A stretch of DNA of 64,000 nucleotides from an uncultured Chryseobacterium sp. (GCA_913778085.1 CAJYXJ010000072.1:30390-94389), one strand, 5' to 3'; numbered from the stretch's first letter, positions 9,076-19,328 are shown. Notes: generated by a model from the letters alone, not told the origin. Made by a program: numbers and translations.

Positions 9076-12000
9076 GTGGTGGAAAATTCAAAACAGATCT
9101 TTCAGACCAACAACAAGAAGCGTTGGAGAAATGTACAGTGGGGAAGCCGTATTTTTATCTTTGTTGCCGTACTGCTTTTCCTGGCGCTGGGTCTGATGAT
9201 GAAATTCGGGAGAAGCCCGAAAATTCCTTTCAAGGAAGATTATAAAGCGGTGATCACCGCAAGCAAACCTTACCTTCAGGAAAATAAAATATCCAAAGAA
9301 TATAAAGGTTTCCGAAGCTTTATTTCCGAAAAAACAATACATACCAATCTCGCCAAGATCAAAAAGGCAAGAGCTGAAAGATTCAGAAACCAGAACCGCA
9401 ACTGGGCCCAGTTTCCGGGCGGCATCCGTTCCGCATTCTATGTAGCCTGGGATCCGCAGTCACTGATGTCCCTGAAAAGAAATATCCGCCATATCAATCT
9501 GGTTTTTCCGGAATGGTTCTTCCTGGATCCTAAGACCGGAGAGCTGAAGACCAATGTTGATCCGGAAGGATATAAAGTGATCAGAAGAACAGGGGTAGCC
9601 ACGATGCCGATTCTCAGCAATAATTTCAATCAGGAATTCCATGCGGAAGGATTGGGAAAAGTACTGAAAGATCCGCGAAAAAGAACCCAGCTTATCCAAA
9701 AGCTTAAAATGGAATGTCAGAAACTGCATTTTAAAGGCATCAACATCGACTTTGAAGATATGAACCTGGATTCCGATGAATACCTGATCGCTTTTATGAA
9801 AGAGCTTTCGGCAACATTCAAACAGAATAAACTGCTGGTTTCCATGGATGTTATGACGGATAACGACGATTATAATGTTGAAAAACTGAATCCGTACGTC
9901 GATTATTTTGTATTGATGGCTTATGACGAATATTCCGCCGACAGCGATGCCGGACCCGTTTCCTCACAGAAATGGATCGAAGCGCAGACCGGGAAAATAC
10001 TGGCAAAGACCTCACCGGAGAAAATCATCCTGGGGCTGGGAGCGTACGGTTACGACTGGAGCACGGATAAAAACGACAACAGTTCCGTGACCTACATGCA
10101 GGCGATCACCAAAGCAAGTGCCAGCAAATCAACGATTAATTTCGACGACAATACTTTTAACCTGAATTATTCCTATACCGATTCCAAAAATAATACGCAC
10201 ACCGTATTTTTTAACGACGCAGCCTCCATCTTCAATACCATGCGTTTCTCCTCAGAGTATCCGCTTGCGGGAACCGCCCTCTGGAGATTGGGTAGCGAGG
10301 ACAGCCGGATCTGGAATTTTTACGATAAGGACTTAACGTTTGCCGGGCTTTTAAAATTAAATCTGAAAACCCTTGAAAATGTAAAAGGGCAGACCATGGT
10401 GGATTATATTGGCGATGGGGAAGTCCTTGATGTCCTCAATACCCCGCACGACGGAAAGATCGCCTTGGAAATTGATCCGAAAGAGAAAATTATCACCGAC
10501 GAAAATTACATCACCTATCCGAGTTCCTATGAAGTGAAGAAGTATGGCGAAGCTCCTCAGAAAGAGCTGGTTCTAACCTTTGATGACGGGCCGGATGAAA
10601 CCTATACGCCGCAGGTACTGGATGTTCTTTCCAAATACCATGTTCCCGCTGCATTTTTTCTTGTCGGACTAAATGCCGAAAAAAACCTTCCGCTGGTAAA
10701 AAGAATCTATCGCGAAGGCCATGAAATCGGAAACCATACCTTTACCCACGAAAACGTAGCGAAAGTGAGTCCGGAAAGAGCCCTGCTCGAACTGAAGCTT
10801 ACCCGGCTGCTGATCGAGTGCATCACCGGGCACAGCACCATCCTTTTCCGGGCTCCGTATAATGCGGATTCCGAGCCTACAACTTCCGAAGAGATTATTC
10901 CTGTGGCACTGGCCAGACAGCAAAACTATCTCGACATTGGTGAAAATATCGATCCTGAAGACTGGCAGCCCGGCATTAAAGCCGATGAAATTGTAAAAAG
11001 GGTAATGGCCGGCGTAAAAGCAGAGAGAGGAAATATCATCCTGCTGCATGATGCCGGTGGTGATACGCGGGCAGAAACCGTAAAGGCACTGAAAATTTTA
11101 ATTCCGGCCCTGCAGAAACAGGGATATCACTTTACCAATCTTACCAGCATTCTTCACAAGAAAAGAAGCGAGCTGATGCCGGAAGTGCCCAAAACACGGG
11201 CATATTACGTCATGCAGCTTAACCTGGTCCTGGCAACGGTAATCTATGGGATCAGTCATTTTCTGGTGGCTCTTTTCACGATTTTTATCGGGTTAGGCCT
11301 CATCAGATTAGCCTTTATGCTGTATTGGGCGTTCAAAGAAAAGAAAAAAGAAAATAAACTGGGCGAATTTCCCGTGCTGGAAAGTTATCCGAAGGTGTCC
11401 ATTATCGTTCCTGCATATAATGAAGAAGTAAATATCGTTTCGTCCCTGAACAATCTGTTAAAACAAACTTATCCGAATTTCAATGTGATCATGGTAGACG
11501 ATGGAAGCAAGGATTCCACTTATGAAAAGGCGAAAGCTGCATTTTCCGATCATCCGAAGCTTAAAATCTTCACCAAAGCCAATGGCGGAAAAGCAACCGC
11601 TCTTAATTTCGGGATTTCCGTAACCGATGCGGAATATGTCGTCTGCATTGATGCCGACACCAAGCTGGAACAGAATGCCGTGAAGTATTTAATTGCCCGG
11701 TTTTTAAATGCAGATCCTGCTGAGAAGATTGCTGCCGTTGCGGGAAACGTAAAAGTAGGAAATACCGTAAACTGGCTTACCAAATGGCAGTCGATTGAAT
11801 ATACGACCAGCCAGAATTTTGACCGGCTGGCTTATGCCAATATAAATGCCATAACGGTAATTCCCGGAGCAATTGGTTCTTTTAAAAGATCGGTGATCGA
11901 GGAAGTGGGCGGTTATTCTTCCGACACCTTGGCCGAAGACTGCGATATTACCGTGAAAATTCTAAGGGAAGGCTATACCGTAGCTAATGAAAACCGTGCG

Positions 12001-12477
12001 GTGGCTGTAACGGAAGCACCGGAAAGCGTAAAACAGTTTCTAAAGCAGCGTTTCAGATGGACGTACGGAATCATGCAGATGTTCTGGAAACAAAGACAGA
12101 CCTTCCTGAACCCTAAATATAAAGGCTTGGGATTGTGGGCGATGCCAAATATTCTGCTGTTCCAGTATATCATCCCGTTTTTCTCACCCATGGCAGACCT
12201 TATCATGTTTTTCGGAATTTTATCCGGAAACGGCAGCAAAATATTCAGCTATTATCTGATCTTCCTTCTGGTGGATGCCTCACTGGCTCTTATTGCCTTT
12301 GTGATGCAGCGGGAGAAAATCATTAATCTGCTGTATGTGATTCCGCAGAGATTTGGTTACCGGTGGCTGATGTATATCGTTCTGTTCAGAAGCTTACGCA
12401 GGGCTTTAAAAGGTGAAATGCAGTCCTGGGGATTCCTTAAGAGAACAGGGAATGTAAAGGAAATCCGGACTTCATAA
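9076..12477 (+). CDS. GH18-like / NodB polysaccharide deacetylase / GT2 glycosyltransferase fusion
   Basis: An 1133-residue membrane protein with three enzyme modules. After an N-terminal span (about 24-42) comes a GH18-type barrel with GINIDFED (Glu227 in the catalytic position; the first two Asp of DxxDxDxE are replaced). A NodB deacetylase follows: TFDDGP (about 501-506), HTFTH, RAPY and LLHD. After a second membrane region (about 713-745) comes a GT2 processive synthase with IVPAYNEE, DAD, AEDCD and QRFRW (about 991), then C-terminal spans. This joins in one chain the PgaC-like polymerase and PgaB-like deacetylase/hydrolase functions of N-acetylglucosamine polymer export. It starts with GTG; no ATG lies before the first membrane span. 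Confidence 0.9.
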   Translation: MVENSKQIFQTNNKKRWRNVQWGSRIFIFVAVLLFLALGLMMKFGRSPKIPFKEDYKAVITASKPYLQENKISKEYKGFRSFISEKTIHTNLAKIKKARAERFRNQNRNWAQFPGGIRSAFYVAWDPQSLMSLKRNIRHINLVFPEWFFLDPKTGELKTNVDPEGYKVIRRTGVATMPILSNNFNQEFHAEGLGKVLKDPRKRTQLIQKLKMECQKLHFKGINIDFEDMNLDSDEYLIAFMKELSATFKQNKLLVSMDVMTDNDDYNVEKLNPYVDYFVLMAYDEYSADSDAGPVSSQKWIEAQTGKILAKTSPEKIILGLGAYGYDWSTDKNDNSSVTYMQAITKASASKSTINFDDNTFNLNYSYTDSKNNTHTVFFNDAASIFNTMRFSSEYPLAGTALWRLGSEDSRIWNFYDKDLTFAGLLKLNLKTLENVKGQTMVDYIGDGEVLDVLNTPHDGKIALEIDPKEKIITDENYITYPSSYEVKKYGEAPQKELVLTFDDGPDETYTPQVLDVLSKYHVPAAFFLVGLNAEKNLPLVKRIYREGHEIGNHTFTHENVAKVSPERALLELKLTRLLIECITGHSTILFRAPYNADSEPTTSEEIIPVALARQQNYLDIGENIDPEDWQPGIKADEIVKRVMAGVKAERGNIILLHDAGGDTRAETVKALKILIPALQKQGYHFTNLTSILHKKRSELMPEVPKTRAYYVMQLNLVLATVIYGISHFLVALFTIFIGLGLIRLAFMLYWAFKEKKKENKLGEFPVLESYPKVSIIVPAYNEEVNIVSSLNNLLKQTYPNFNVIMVDDGSKDSTYEKAKAAFSDHPKLKIFTKANGGKATALNFGISVTDAEYVVCIDADTKLEQNAVKYLIARFLNADPAEKIAAVAGNVKVGNTVNWLTKWQSIEYTTSQNFDRLAYANINAITVIPGAIGSFKRSVIEEVGGYSSDTLAEDCDITVKILREGYTVANENRAVAVTEAPESVKQFLKQRFRWTYGIMQMFWKQRQTFLNPKYKGLGLWAMPNILLFQYIIPFFSPMADLIMFFGILSGNGSKIFSYYLIFLLVDASLALIAFVMQREKIINLLYVIPQRFGYRWLMYIVLFRSLRRALKGEMQSWGFLKRTGNVKEIRTS

Positions 12478-12787
12478 GGCAGAGGATGTTTTGAAAATAA
12501 TCGAGGAAGTATAAATGCCCTGCTTACGACCGGGGGCTTATAAAGATTTGTGTTACATCTAATAGTATAGTCTGTCTTGGCAGTCATAAAGGGTAGGTCG
12601 TTATTCGATTGAGCCATGCAGATCTTTAAAAATTTAATAAAAAAGAACTGTTTAAAGAACAAAACGGCCCGACAGAAAATTAAAAAAGATAATTGTAAAC
12701 GGATTTTTAATATTTGGTTAAATTTGTTTCCGCTGAAAAGTAACAAATAAAAAAAAAAATATACTTATCGTATAAATTGTAATTATA
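12478..12787. other. Intergenic region before the first M13 peptidase
   Basis: 310 bases. Only the promoter at 12693-12726 was recognised. The open frame on the opposite strand here overlaps the GT2 coding end and lacks coding character. Confidence 0.5.
12693..12726 (+). promoter_or_regulatory. Bacteroidota-type promoter of the M13 peptidase gene
   Basis: TTG at 12693-12695 and a perfect TAAATTTG -7 box at 12719-12726, spaced by 23 bases. It lies 61 bases before the ATG at 12788. Confidence 0.6.
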
Positions 12788-14815
12788 ATGAAAAAATTAA
12801 CGCTTTCCCTGCTTTTACTGGGAGGACTCTGTTCACAGGCAGTGAACGCTCAGGCGACAGACAAAGGTCTGGATCTTAGCCTGATGGATAAATCGGTACG
12901 TCCGCAGGATGACTTTTATAATTTTGTAAGCGGAACCTGGATGAAGACGGCGAAAATCCCTTCCGATAAACCGACTTGGGGAAGTTTCAACAAGCTGGCT
13001 GATGATACGGACAACAATTCCATGACGATCCTGAACTCGCTTCTGAAAGATAAATTTGCTGACGGAACGGAAGGTAAGAAAATCCAGGACCTTTACGCGT
13101 CTTACATGGATATGGCCAAAAGAAATGCAGACGGAATCAAGCCGATCCAGGCCAACCTGAATAAAATTGACGCCATTAAAAATGTGAATGACCTTCAGAA
13201 TTATCTGATCTCCGTAACGAATGAAGGCGAAAACAATTTCTACGGATGGGGCGTGGATGCAGATCTTAAAGATTCCAAGATGAATGCCGTGTACTTAGGA
13301 GATGCTTCTTTAGGATTGGGAAGAGACTATTACCAGAAAGTAAACGAAAAAAATACCGAAGCTCTGGCGGAATACACAAAATACGTGGCTTCCATGCTGA
13401 AAGAATTAGGGTATAAAAATGCGGATGCCGCTGCAAAAGGTATTGTTGATTACGAAAAAAGTATCGCACAGACGTATCTTACCAACGAGCAGAGTCGCGA
13501 CAATACGCTTCAGTACAACCCGAAGACCATGGCTGAGCTTTCCGCATTGGTAAAAAATGTGGATCTTCCGGGCTACCTTAAAAAAGTGGGTGTAAATTCG
13601 GATAAGGTAATCATCGGGGAGTTGGGCTATTACAAAAATTTAGACAAATTCATCAACGCAAAGAACCTTCCCGTTATCAAAGATTATCTTAAATTCCACA
13701 TGATTCACGGCAGCGCTTCTTATCTAAGTGAAAAGATCGGGGACATGAAGTTTGCGTTCTACGGTAAATACCTGAGAGGACAGCAGGAGCAGAGAGCTTT
13801 GAACAAAAGAGGATTTGAGCTGATCAACGGAACTCTGGGCGAAGCGTTCGGAAAGTTATACGTTGAAAAATATTTCCCTGCAGAAGCCAAAGCGCAGATG
13901 GTGGAACTGATCGATTACTTAAAGAAAAGTTTTGCGGTCCACATTAATAATTTAGCATGGATGTCTTCTACAACGAAGGAGAAAGCCATGCAGAAGCTGA
14001 ATAAGTTTACGGTAAAAGTAGCTTATCCGGATAAATGGAAAGATTATTCCAAATTAACCATCGTTCCTGAATCCAAAGGCGGAAACCTGTATTCCAACCT
14101 TCAGAACATTACGGAATGGCAGTATAACAAGGACCTGGCTAAAATCGGGAAACCGGTGGATAAATCGGAGTGGGGAATGACGCCACAGACGGTAAATGCG
14201 TACTACAATCCGGTAAACAACGAGATCGTATTCCCGGCTGCCATCCTTCAGCCGCCATTCTTCAATCCTAAAGCGGATGCTGCCGTAAACTTCGGAGGAA
14301 TCGGTGCCGTTATCGGTCACGAAATGAGCCACGGATTCGATGATTCCGGAGCACAGTTTGATGCAGACGGAAACCTGGTAGACTGGTGGACACCGGAAGA
14401 TAAGGCCAATTTTGAGAAAGCGACCAAGGCGCTTGCTTCGCAATATGATAAATACGAGCCTGTAAAAGGAACTTTCGTAAACGGAACTTTTACCAACGGT
14501 GAAAACATTGCCGATTTAGGTGGAGTAAACATTGCTTATGATGCTTTGCAGATGTACCTGAAAGATAAAGGGAATCCGGGAGTAATCAGCGGATATACAC
14601 AGGATCAGAGATTCTTCCTGAGCTGGGCAACCGTTTGGAGAACTTTATCCAGTGAAAAATATATGGTGAACCAGGTGAAAACCGATCCGCACTCTCCGGG
14701 ATATTTCAGAAGTTTCGGACCTTTAACGAACGTTGATGCTTTCTACAAAGCATTCGACGTGAAAGAAGGAGACAAACTTTACAAGAAACCGGCAGACCGT
14801 ATCAAAATCTGGTAA
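12788..14815 (+). CDS. Secreted M13 family zinc metallopeptidase
   Basis: A 675-residue neprilysin/PepO-type oligopeptidase. Signal peptide at residues 1-22 (ending VNAQA), then the M13 N domain (SVRPQDDFYNFVSGTW) and the catalytic C domain with the zinc motif HEMSH (511-515), the downstream ENIADLG glutamate motif, NAYYNP and the final D-R-I-K-I-W. All catalytic residues are present. It should cut short peptides in the periplasm or outside the cell. A paralogue, a lipoprotein, lies 2.2 kb downstream. It has its own promoter and a terminator 20 bases past the stop. Confidence 0.95.
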   Translation: MKKLTLSLLLLGGLCSQAVNAQATDKGLDLSLMDKSVRPQDDFYNFVSGTWMKTAKIPSDKPTWGSFNKLADDTDNNSMTILNSLLKDKFADGTEGKKIQDLYASYMDMAKRNADGIKPIQANLNKIDAIKNVNDLQNYLISVTNEGENNFYGWGVDADLKDSKMNAVYLGDASLGLGRDYYQKVNEKNTEALAEYTKYVASMLKELGYKNADAAAKGIVDYEKSIAQTYLTNEQSRDNTLQYNPKTMAELSALVKNVDLPGYLKKVGVNSDKVIIGELGYYKNLDKFINAKNLPVIKDYLKFHMIHGSASYLSEKIGDMKFAFYGKYLRGQQEQRALNKRGFELINGTLGEAFGKLYVEKYFPAEAKAQMVELIDYLKKSFAVHINNLAWMSSTTKEKAMQKLNKFTVKVAYPDKWKDYSKLTIVPESKGGNLYSNLQNITEWQYNKDLAKIGKPVDKSEWGMTPQTVNAYYNPVNNEIVFPAAILQPPFFNPKADAAVNFGGIGAVIGHEMSHGFDDSGAQFDADGNLVDWWTPEDKANFEKATKALASQYDKYEPVKGTFVNGTFTNGENIADLGGVNIAYDALQMYLKDKGNPGVISGYTQDQRFFLSWATVWRTLSSEKYMVNQVKTDPHSPGYFRSFGPLTNVDAFYKAFDVKEGDKLYKKPADRIKIW

Positions 14816-14836
14816 TCTTTTTTAATATCATAATAA

Positions 14837-14866
14837 AACCGTTCAGCAATGAACGGTTTTTTGTTG
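14837..14866 (+). terminator. Terminator after the first M13 gene
   Basis: AACCGTTCA / TGAACGGTT hairpin followed by a T run just after the stop codon. Confidence 0.85.
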
Positions 14867-15557
14867 TTGGGAATACAAAAGATAATTAGTGAGTCATCTG
14901 TATATCAATAGGAACGGACTTTAGTCCGTTTACCCTGTGTCGGATAATGGGTGGCTTTAGCCGAAACCTACAATAAATTTAGACTGAAACCAATTTGGAA
15001 TTTAAATTTTCATGTGCTTTAGCCCGACGCAATTGATAAAATACAATAAACTGAATGCCAGTTAACTAATTCTGTTTTATATCGAATTCCTGTTAAATAG
15101 TATTCAATAAACTGGTGTTTATCAATTATTACAGAATAGTATTTCCTGATTTGGTCGCTGATTTTGGTTCTTGTACTGATGGTTATCAACACCCAGATGA
15201 CCGCCTGATGCACAGGGTGTGGACCGTACTGTCAACGATCTGTTGGCCGCCCGATCTAAGGTGTTTTGGCCGTACTGTCAATGGTATGTTGGCCGCCCGA
15301 TGCAGGAGTATTGCTTAAAGATGGATGATAAATTAGCCTTCAGCTTTTCAATTAACATGAATCTACTGTATTTAATTTATTTTCAATCTAAAACATTAGA
15401 TTTTAATTTAATGAGTTTGAATTTAATGAGTTTCTGTTAATATGTAACAAGCGACTTAATGGGACCTTTGATCGTAATGTTGGCAAGAGATACTTCCGGC
15501 ATCCGGCTTCCTTCTCCCAGCTTCTTAATCCGATTCTATTTTGGGTTCACGTTAAAT
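14867..15557. repeat. Intergenic repeat region with CTTTAG hairpins and a 47-bp tandem repeat
   Basis: About 690 bases without a credible gene. Three small hairpins share a CTTTAG core: 14915-14928 (CGGACTTTAGTCCG), 14953-14962 and 15013-15026. From 15221 a unit of 47 bases is repeated about twice (15221-15267 and 15268-15314), sharing CGTACTGTCAA and TTGGCCGCCCGAT. At 15499 there is a GCATCCGGCTTCC copy of another dispersed repeat. Short plus-strand frames cross these repeats and look accidental. Confidence 0.65.
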
Positions 15558-16793
15558 TTAATTACTCAACAGTTTTGATGCCGTAGAATTTTTTATGAAG
15601 ATCAGGTAATCAAAATCATCGGTTACGATGCCGGATTTAAAGTCCTTTGGGATCGGAGAAGCGCCTACGGTTCTGTATTCTATTTTTTTCAGGAGTACTT
15701 TAGCCAATTTGTTGTTCTCCTTTTTAATGCTTTTGAGATCAAGAATAAAAACAGGAATATCAAAGGAATTGAGCAGTGCTTCTAATGAATCCGGTACGTT
15801 CTTTTCCAGATAAACGGATTTGATTTTTTCGTCATGTATGTCGAAAACGGAATGATAACCTTCATAAAAGAACGTTCCGCAATTCACATAATTATTAAAT
15901 TTATCTTTCAGAAATTTTCCGGTCTCTGCTCCGGTTTTTTTCAGATGTTCATTATGGGCCCACAATACAAAAGCTGAATCAGGATACTTGTTTTTAAGCC
16001 AGGAAATATTATCTGCCATGTATTGGTTCCTTCCAAGATAGGTTTTGCTGATATACTGGTCAAGAAGAGTAACATGCTGCTGAAACCATGAATAATCTTC
16101 CGGATCCAATATCTTTGAAGAAGATGTTTTTACGTCGTTTAGTTCTGCTGAAGCCTCTTTATTTAATTGTTTTTTGTCGGAAAGCTGATTTCTTTTTAAG
16201 CGGCTTTCATCATAAAGCAGCTGTGTTAATTTCATCAGATGGTCAGTCGGAATACCGTATTTGTCCATCATTATTTTAAGCTGTACAACAGAACCCCGGT
16301 ACGTAGTCATATCGAATCCCGTAAACGTTATTTTGGATGTGTTACTGTCGTTGTACTTTTTCATCCATTCCGTCATATTCAGGATTTCTTCGGTCTGGTA
16401 AATCCAGGAATCGAGGTTCATCACGTATTCTTTACCGGTTTTTTTTCCGTTGACGATATATTCGTTAAGGAGCATGGCTTTAGGCATGGGAGATTCGATG
16501 GAAAATACGCCGCCTTTATTTTTCATCATAATATACCGGGTCAATTTGTCTTTTATTTTAAAAATTTCATCCGAGCCATGGGAAGCTTCACCTAACCCTA
16601 TCAGTCTGGCATCGGCAAAGAAACGATTGAAAACCAGGGAATCTTCTTTAAAACTGATGTCGGGATCATAGGATTGAAGAGGATAGATAAACTTCCGGAG
16701 ATAATTTCTTTCATCCGTATTTTGGGAATACATAAGGGTTGAAAAAAGTAAAGCAAAGATTAGCAGTACATTTGCAGGAAAGAATTTTTTCAT
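15558..16793 (-). CDS. Erythromycin esterase-like secreted protein
   Basis: A 411-residue exported protein with a signal peptide (residues 1-23, ending MYSQ). It shows the erythromycin esterase family core: RLIGLGEASHGSDEIFKIKDKL (the conserved GExxHG), a following FSIESPMPKA segment, and WAHNEHLKK further on. True EreA/EreB enzymes hydrolyse macrolide lactones, but most environmental members have an unknown ester substrate, so resistance should not be assumed. It sits between two M13 peptidase genes, on the opposite strand. Confidence 0.88.
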   Translation of the reverse strand: MKKFFPANVLLIFALLFSTLMYSQNTDERNYLRKFIYPLQSYDPDISFKEDSLVFNRFFADARLIGLGEASHGSDEIFKIKDKLTRYIMMKNKGGVFSIESPMPKAMLLNEYIVNGKKTGKEYVMNLDSWIYQTEEILNMTEWMKKYNDSNTSKITFTGFDMTTYRGSVVQLKIMMDKYGIPTDHLMKLTQLLYDESRLKRNQLSDKKQLNKEASAELNDVKTSSSKILDPEDYSWFQQHVTLLDQYISKTYLGRNQYMADNISWLKNKYPDSAFVLWAHNEHLKKTGAETGKFLKDKFNNYVNCGTFFYEGYHSVFDIHDEKIKSVYLEKNVPDSLEALLNSFDIPVFILDLKSIKKENNKLAKVLLKKIEYRTVGASPIPKDFKSGIVTDDFDYLIFIKNSTASKLLSN

Positions 16794-16936
16794 GATTAAA
16801 GTATTTTTATTTCAGGGTAAAAGTAAATTTTTCCTTTCTCCGATAAAAATAATAGGCCGGGAGAAGGAATGTTTTAACAAAAAATTATCATATAAATAGG
16901 GTACAAATAAGCCGTACGGGATTACAATCAAATTTG

Positions 16937-16944
16937 TATATTTG
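16937..16944 (+). promoter_or_regulatory. -7 box TATATTTG of the second M13 gene
   Basis: Perfect TAnnTTTG box 30 bases before the chosen ATG at 16975. It overlaps the upstream TTG that could be mistaken for the start codon, which argues for the downstream ATG. Confidence 0.55.
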
Positions 16945-16974
16945 GTAAGTTTGTGTAAATCAAAAAATATCTTA

Positions 16975-19074
16975 ATGAAAAAGCTAAATATCGGAATACT
17001 TGCCTTTTCCGGCCTCGTTTTCCTAAACTCGTGCGGCACGGCAAAAAAGGCAGATGCTCAGAAACCGGAAATCACAAAAGAAGTGACTGCAGAGCCGGTG
17101 AAAAAAGAAGAAATGAAAGAAGAAGGACTGAACTTAGCCTATATGGATACATCCGTACGTCCGCAGGATGACTTTTTCAGCTACGTCAATGGAAATTGGG
17201 TGAAAACAACGCAGATTCCTTCCGATAAAGCGAGCTGGGGATCTTTCAATGCCTTGAGGGAAAATGTGGATGATGCTTCTCTTGATATTTTAAATAAAAT
17301 TTTATCCGAATCTTATCCTGCCGGTTCAGAAGGCCAGAAAATCCAGAATCTCTATGCTTCGTTTATGGATACAGGTAAAAGAAATGCAGAAGGCCTGAGC
17401 CCGATTAAAGGGGACCTGGCAAAAATAGATGCCATTAAAAATCTGAACGACCTTCAGAAATATTTACTGGAAGCAACGAAAGTTGGCGACAACTCCTTTT
17501 ACGGGTGGAGGGTAAGTGCCGATATGAAGAATTCTACCATGAATGCGGTATATCTTGGCGGTCCGGATCTTGGATTGGGAAGAGATTACTATCAGAAAGT
17601 AAATGAAGCCAATACCAAAACCCTTGCAGAATATCAGTCGTATGTCGGAAAATTGTTTGGTGTACTCGGATATAAAAATGCAGATACCGCAGCCAAAAAC
17701 GTAGTGGATTTTGAAAAGCAGCTGGCTAACTACTTATTGACGCTTGAGCAAAACCGCGATGCCAATTTAAGATACAATCCTAAAAATGTAGCCGAACTGC
17801 CGGCGTTGGTAAAAAATGTCAACCTTCCGAAATATTTAAAAGAAGCAGGGGTAAATACAGACCGTGTAATCATCGGTGAGCTGAAGTATTACCAGAATAT
17901 GGATTCTTTCCTCACCCAGAAGAATCTTCCGCTGCTGAAAGATTACCTGAAATATCATCTGATCAACGGGAATGCCAGCAACCTGGATGAAAACCTGGAG
18001 CAGATCCGATTCGATTTCTATTCCAAATACCTTCAGGGCCAGAAAGAACAGCGCCCGATGAACAAAAGAGGACTTTCCCTGGTAAATGGTGTTCTGGGAG
18101 AAGCCTTCGGTAAATTATATGTGGAGAAATACTTCACGCCGGAAGCCAAAGCGCAGATGGAGACATACATCGATTATATTTTAAAATCGTTCAAGACCCA
18201 CATCGATGATATGGACTGGATGTCTCCCGAAACCAAAGTAAAAGCGCAGGAAAAATTATCGAAATTCACAGTAAAGATTGCTTATCCGGACAAATGGAAA
18301 GATTACACCCAGTTAAAAGTGGAATCTCCGAAAGCAGGAGCGACTTTATACTCCAACCTTCAGAATGTAGCGGCGTGGCAGTACCAGAGAAGTCTCGATA
18401 AAGTAGGAAAACCGGTTGATAAATCGGAATGGGGAATGACTCCGCAAACGGTAAATGCTTATTATAGCGGATCCAATAACGAAATCGTTTTCCCTGCAGC
18501 CATCCTTCAGCCGCCGTTCTATAATCCGAAGGCAGATGCTGCGGTAAATTTCGGCGGGATCGGAGCGGTGATCGGCCATGAGATATCCCACGGATTTGAT
18601 GACAGCGGTTCCAGATTCGACGGAGACGGTAACCTGAACAACTGGTGGACGGATGCGGATCGTAAAAACTTCGACGCGAAAGTAGGCCAGCTGGCTGCTC
18701 AGTACAGTGCTTACGAGCCGGTAAAAGGAAGTTTCGTGAACGGTAAATTTACCAGCGGTGAAAACATTGGCGATCTTGGTGGAGTCGCCGTTGCTTATGA
18801 CGCCCTTCAGATGTACCTTAGGGATCACGGTAATCCGGGACCGATCAGCGGTTTCACGCAGGACCAGCGTTTTTTTATGAGCTGGGCAACGGTCTGGAGA
18901 ACAAAATCCACCGATCAGTATATGACCAACCAGGTGAAGACCGATCCGCACTCGCCGGGCGTCTTCCGGGCTTTCGGTCCTTTGGTGAATCAGGATTCCT
19001 TCATCAAAGCATTCGATATCAAGCCGGGCGATAAAATGTACAAAGCGCCTCAGGACAGGATAAAAATCTGGTAG
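16975..19074 (+). CDS. M13 family zinc metallopeptidase lipoprotein
   Basis: A 699-residue paralogue of the M13 peptidase upstream, close along its length. It differs at the N terminus, which is a lipoprotein signal (lipobox LNSC at about 18-21) followed by a Lys/Glu-rich linker. The zinc motif is HEISH (535-539), with ENIGDLG and the C-terminal DRIKIW. I start it at ATG 16975: an in-frame TTG at 16942 would place residues before the signal peptide and lies inside a promoter box. One paralogue is therefore membrane-anchored and the other soluble. Confidence 0.95.
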   Translation: MKKLNIGILAFSGLVFLNSCGTAKKADAQKPEITKEVTAEPVKKEEMKEEGLNLAYMDTSVRPQDDFFSYVNGNWVKTTQIPSDKASWGSFNALRENVDDASLDILNKILSESYPAGSEGQKIQNLYASFMDTGKRNAEGLSPIKGDLAKIDAIKNLNDLQKYLLEATKVGDNSFYGWRVSADMKNSTMNAVYLGGPDLGLGRDYYQKVNEANTKTLAEYQSYVGKLFGVLGYKNADTAAKNVVDFEKQLANYLLTLEQNRDANLRYNPKNVAELPALVKNVNLPKYLKEAGVNTDRVIIGELKYYQNMDSFLTQKNLPLLKDYLKYHLINGNASNLDENLEQIRFDFYSKYLQGQKEQRPMNKRGLSLVNGVLGEAFGKLYVEKYFTPEAKAQMETYIDYILKSFKTHIDDMDWMSPETKVKAQEKLSKFTVKIAYPDKWKDYTQLKVESPKAGATLYSNLQNVAAWQYQRSLDKVGKPVDKSEWGMTPQTVNAYYSGSNNEIVFPAAILQPPFYNPKADAAVNFGGIGAVIGHEISHGFDDSGSRFDGDGNLNNWWTDADRKNFDAKVGQLAAQYSAYEPVKGSFVNGKFTSGENIGDLGGVAVAYDALQMYLRDHGNPGPISGFTQDQRFFMSWATVWRTKSTDQYMTNQVKTDPHSPGVFRAFGPLVNQDSFIKAFDIKPGDKMYKAPQDRIKIW

Positions 19075-19099
19075 AAAAGCCGGAAAATTGTTAGAAAGA

Positions 19100-19130
19100 A
19101 AAAACGCATCGGAAATGGTGCGTTTTTTTA
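19100..19130 (+). terminator. Terminator after the second M13 gene
   Basis: AAAACGCA / TGCGTTTT hairpin with a T run, about 25 bases past the stop codon. Confidence 0.8.
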
Positions 19131-19328
19131 TTTATTTTTCCTAGTTTAGTGATATCGGAAATATCGGTTCTAAACTGATGGTTATCCGGTACATAATATT
19201 TCAAAAAAATCTTAACAAAATTTTTTATGTTACAGTTTTTTTTTAAATTTAAACATTGGATTGGTCAGCTATTTGATGCTGATAAAAACAATGAACACCA
19301 AAATAGAAAATCTCAAAATAACAATAAT

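Noticed and set aside
12357-12746. 129-residue minus-strand frame at the end of the GT2 gene
   Set aside because: Half of it is antisense to a real gene; the rest is AT-rich intergenic sequence with a promoter.
15115-15440. Overlapping small frames in the 14.9-15.5 kb gap
   Set aside because: They cross a 47-bp tandem repeat and CTTTAG hairpins and share no protein-like composition.
15558-16793. Calling the erythromycin esterase-like gene a resistance determinant
   Set aside because: Family members outside known Ere enzymes have unknown substrates and this one is part of the ordinary chromosome.
19227-19328. N-terminal extension of TssB from ATG 19227
   Set aside because: 34 residues of Asn/Lys-rich sequence do not match the family, which starts at MAMFNYGVGG.
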